Shown piece after piece: positions 61,575-64,000 of a stretch of DNA of 64,000 bases (the stretch's first letter is position 1; every line of letters begins with the position of its first letter). Below the pieces are notes generated by a model, which had not been told where the DNA came from, did not search any database, and saw nothing but the letters and a program-made list of their open reading frames with translations. Source of the stretch: UBA5239 sp040394635 (GTDB lineage Bacteria > Verrucomicrobiota > Lentisphaeria > Victivallales > Victivallaceae); NCBI GenBank assembly GCA_040394635.1, contig JBEBRW010000004.1:84378-148377 (forward strand), written 5' to 3'. A program made the translations under genes and the position numbers.

Positions 61575-62808
61575 GCATATTCATTTCATCGGTTGCGGCG
61601 GCGCGGGGATGGGCCCCCTGGCGCTGATCATGGCCGGGCGCGGTTATCGCATCAGCGGTTCCGACCTGATCGCCAATAAGTTCACGGACAAATTGCGCGC
61701 GGCTGGGGCCGACGTTTACCTCGGCCACAATGCCGCCAACCTGCCGGAAACCGCCTCCAAGGTCGTTTATTCGTCGGCGGTGGGGGAGGATAACCCTGAG
61801 CTGGCGCTGGCCCGCAAACGCGGCCTGACCGCCCTGCGGCGCGGCGAAATGCTGGCCGAATTGGCCGCTACTTACGCCCGCCCGGTCGCTGTCAGCGGTT
61901 CCCACGGCAAGACCACCATCACCGCGATGATCGCGCACATCGTCAAGGGTGCGGGCATCGACTGCGGCTATATGATCGGCGGCAAGCTGAACGCCGGGGA
62001 GAGTTCCGCGACCGGCGACGGCGATATTTTTATCACCGAAGTCGACGAGAGCGACGGTACCCATGTCTTTATTCACCCCTGGCTCGGCGTGGTGCCGAAT
62101 GTCGAGGACGACCACTCCTGGAGCGTGGGCGGCGAGGCGCAGTTGCTCGAAAATTTCCGTCGTTTCGGCCATCAGTGCCGCAAACTGATTTATATGGATT
62201 CGCCGGTCGCCCGCCGGCTTTACGGCGAGCACCCGGACGCGCTGGCGCTGGACCCTGCCGAACCGTCGTTCGACCCGGTCCGCTTCGGCGGATTCCTCGG
62301 CGTGAACGCGGCGCTGGCGGTAGCGACGGCAGTTGAGCTCGGCATCGAGCGGCAGGACGCACAGCGGATATTGCAGTCGTTTCCCGGCGTGGCGCGCCGC
62401 ATGACGCTGCACCGCGAGAGCCCCGGCCGGGTGCTGATCGAAGACTACGCACACCACCCCTCGGAACTGAAATGTTCCCTTGAACTATTGCGTTTGCGCT
62501 ACCCCGGATATCATCTGCGGGTGGTGTTTCAGCCGCACCGTTACGCGCGGCTGGAAAAATACATCGGTGAATTCGCCGTGCTGCTGCAACAGGCCGATTC
62601 CGTATTCATCGCCCCCGTGTTCGCCGCCTGGGTGGAGAAGGGCGCGACCGGCAGCGAACAGCTCGTCCAAAAAATCGGCCCGAAAGCCGCATTGCTGCAG
62701 GGCTCCTGGCCGGAACAGGCCGCGCAAGTCATGCAAAATGCCGCCGCGCCCCTCTTACTGGCCGTAATCGGTGCCGGCGACATCGATCAGATCATCAATT
62801 TTCTTTAA
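61546..62808 (+). CDS. murC: UDP-N-acetylmuramate--L-alanine ligase
   Basis: 420 residues from ATG 61546, overlapping the exporter end by 29 bases in another frame. EHIHFIGCGGAGMGPLALIM is the UDP-binding start, AVSGSHGKTTITAMIAHIVK the ATP loop, FITEVDESDGTHVFIHPWLG and EDYAHHPSELKCSLELLRL the other Mur-ligase motifs. It adds L-Ala to UDP-MurNAc in peptidoglycan synthesis. It is shorter than E. coli MurC (491), mainly in the central domain. Followed by a 29-bp inverted repeat. Confidence 0.92.
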   Translation: MKPNSANCPEHIHFIGCGGAGMGPLALIMAGRGYRISGSDLIANKFTDKLRAAGADVYLGHNAANLPETASKVVYSSAVGEDNPELALARKRGLTALRRGEMLAELAATYARPVAVSGSHGKTTITAMIAHIVKGAGIDCGYMIGGKLNAGESSATGDGDIFITEVDESDGTHVFIHPWLGVVPNVEDDHSWSVGGEAQLLENFRRFGHQCRKLIYMDSPVARRLYGEHPDALALDPAEPSFDPVRFGGFLGVNAALAVATAVELGIERQDAQRILQSFPGVARRMTLHRESPGRVLIEDYAHHPSELKCSLELLRLRYPGYHLRVVFQPHRYARLEKYIGEFAVLLQQADSVFIAPVFAAWVEKGATGSEQLVQKIGPKAALLQGSWPEQAAQVMQNAAAPLLLAVIGAGDIDQIINFL

Positions 62809-62885
62809 CCACGGAATACACGGAAAAACACGGAAAAAAGAATTCTTTAAAAAATATTCCGTGTTTTTCCGTGTATTCCGTGGTT
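62807..62885. repeat. 29-bp perfect inverted repeat after murC
   Basis: Arms 62807-62835 and 62857-62885 are exact reverse complements (AACCACGGAATACACGGAAA start), with a 21-base loop. The left arm begins inside the murC stop codon. Each arm contains the unit ACACGGAA-type three times with a period near 11. It separates two convergent genes and may end transcription from both sides, though it is far longer than a usual terminator stem. Confidence 0.9.
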
Positions 62886-62904
62886 GATAAAAAAGAGTGG
62901 AAAA

Positions 62905-63921
62905 TTACTTCGCTATGAACGATTCCTTTTCGTATTGGAAATTGCGGACGTAGACTTCCGGTTTTTTCTTGTTGGATTCCGGGCGTTTGACGGCGGCACC
63001 CTCCGGCCATTGCAGAATCCAGCCGACGTTCTGTATCAGCGTCACCGCGGGCGTTTCAACCATATACACCATGCAGCTGCGCATGCCGGGATGACTGAAG
63101 CAGGTCATTCCGCTATCGATGGCCAGCGTACCTGTTTTGGTGAAATTAAACACCGGCGGGATACCGTAATACTCGCCGCCGAAGCGGCAGCCCTTGGCGT
63201 ACAGGTTTCCGTAATTGTCGAACCAGCGGTTATCCTTGGCATACGGCCAGTCCTTGACAAACGGCAGATGGTTGTATTTGTGATCGTTCATCGGCATCGG
63301 CACGCCGAGCATGTCGGTAATACGCATGTCGCCGCCGAGGTTGGTGATGAATGCGGATTCGTTCATCCGACCGTTGGTGCTGACCCAGAAGTCGTGAATT
63401 TCGCTGCGCTTCGCATTGGTGACCACGCCGTGCACCGGCGAGATAAACACGGACTTGCGCAGCGCGAATTCGGTATTGTTGGCGCTGTTGTCCGCCATCA
63501 CCGAAACTGCATTATCCTGCTGCTGGTAAAAGAGGCATTTGTCGATCAGGATTTGTGCCTTATCCGCCCCGGTGATCTCGAAACCGTTGGAGCCCGAAGT
63601 CAGGCGCAAATTGGTCGCCCACAGCAGCAGTTGATTTTTGCCGCGGAATATGGGCTGCTTGAGATCGCTTTGCAGCAGCGTTGCCAGTCCCGGCGCGGTG
63701 AACGCCACCTGCGGCGGAATGTCGAGCGCTTCCGAGAGCGAAATCAGGACCGGGGGCAACACGATCAGCGCGGGTTCGCCGGTGGACGCGGCGGCAAGCA
63801 CTTTTTTCATGGCCGCGGTGTCGTCGGTTTTCGGATCGAGGTCCATGCCGTAATCGACGGCGTAGAGCGTCCGGGTGAACTTCGCCGCCATCTCTTTTTC
63901 GCCGAACGTAACCGGAGGCAC
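62905..63921 (-). CDS. Right-handed beta-helix (pectate-lyase-like) protein, 5' end unclear
   Basis: 338 residues from a GTG at 63921. YAVDYGMDLDPKTDDTAAMK and ALIVLPPVLISLSEALDI match the pectate lyase superfamily start, and the middle repeats strands such as SGSNGFEITGADKAQILIDK. Upstream, the frame stays open and protein-like to a TAA at 63985-63987 without any ATG, GTG or TTG, so the real start lies beyond a break or the gene is frameshifted. No signal peptide is seen, which is odd for this class. It may bind or cut a polysaccharide. Confidence 0.6.
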   Translation of the reverse strand: MPPVTFGEKEMAAKFTRTLYAVDYGMDLDPKTDDTAAMKKVLAAASTGEPALIVLPPVLISLSEALDIPPQVAFTAPGLATLLQSDLKQPIFRGKNQLLLWATNLRLTSGSNGFEITGADKAQILIDKCLFYQQQDNAVSVMADNSANNTEFALRKSVFISPVHGVVTNAKRSEIHDFWVSTNGRMNESAFITNLGGDMRITDMLGVPMPMNDHKYNHLPFVKDWPYAKDNRWFDNYGNLYAKGCRFGGEYYGIPPVFNFTKTGTLAIDSGMTCFSHPGMRSCMVYMVETPAVTLIQNVGWILQWPEGAAVKRPESNKKKPEVYVRNFQYEKESFIAK

Positions 63922-64000
63922 ATGGACACGGGTAAAGACTTTTTCCGCCTCTTCTGCGCTTTGTGAAAAAATAAGCTCAGATGGTTACTTTTAAACTTAC

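Overview
The window looks like a chromosome segment of a PVC-superphylum bacterium, most likely Lentisphaerota (Victivallis-like). This is inference from gene content: several secreted pseudopilins with the near-identical [20 protein letters not shown] start, each beside a glycosidase-like protein and close to a one-component regulator; many GntR/LacI/AraC sugar sensors; a sodium-pumping decarboxylase; and Gram-negative-type envelope genes (MsbA-like exporter, MurC, lipoproteins). No rRNA, tRNA, CRISPR array, phage or insertion sequence was recognised.

Layout. 1-2100: end of a glycerophosphodiesterase-like gene and two divergent lipoproteins. 2.2-5.6 kb: divergent GntR and LacI regulators, then a ZIP metal transporter. 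5.6-16.7 kb: two minus-strand cassettes, each starting with a GntR-type regulator with a sugar-sensor domain, followed at once by a pseudopilin and then a large secreted glycosidase-like protein; the second also carries a small secreted protein and a FAD oxidoreductase. 16.9-25 kb: regulators beside a GH130-like phosphorylase, an ADP-ribosylglycohydrolase-family protein, a lipoprotein and a second FAD oxidoreductase, then a repeat island. 25.2-30.7 kb: a sodium:solute symporter with an overlapping 38-residue membrane microprotein, xseA, a site-2 protease-like protein and a NIF3-like domain protein. 31-35.8 kb: a LacI-headed operon (nucleotidyltransferase, NahK-like kinase, epimerase, nagB) that reads as an amino-sugar/lacto-N-biose type route. 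35.8-40.4 kb: AraC regulator, third pseudopilin and third large secreted protein. 40.5 kb: a decayed nagB fragment. 41.2-45.7 kb: birA-oadG-oadA-oadB. 45.8-50.6 kb: AraC regulator, then aroQ-accB-accC-asp23-amaP-like-maf. 50.7-57.8 kb: ftsK, RodZ-like, SGNH hydrolase, MFS, hemolysin III family and lipoprotein. 58-62.8 kb: DegT aminotransferase, MsbA-like exporter and murC as an overlapping envelope operon. End: a beta-helix protein running off, or broken at, the edge.

How it works together. Most of the window serves glycan capture and use: secreted pseudopilins and glycosidases outside, symporter and MFS import, phosphorylase/kinase/pyrophosphorylase/epimerase/deaminase steps inside, and one-component regulators next to each block. 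The sodium pump (OadABG, biotinylated by the co-encoded BirA) would couple fermentation to a sodium gradient that the symporter can use.

The most unusual content is (i) the threefold pseudopilin-glycosidase association, two copies with a translationally or tightly coupled regulator; (ii) an island of four mini-hairpins whose stems differ in sequence but keep pairing; (iii) a dispersed family of 9-bp tandem motifs with a GGAC/GTCC core in at least eight intergenic sites; (iv) a 29-bp perfect inverted repeat after murC; and (v) the overlapping symporter microprotein.
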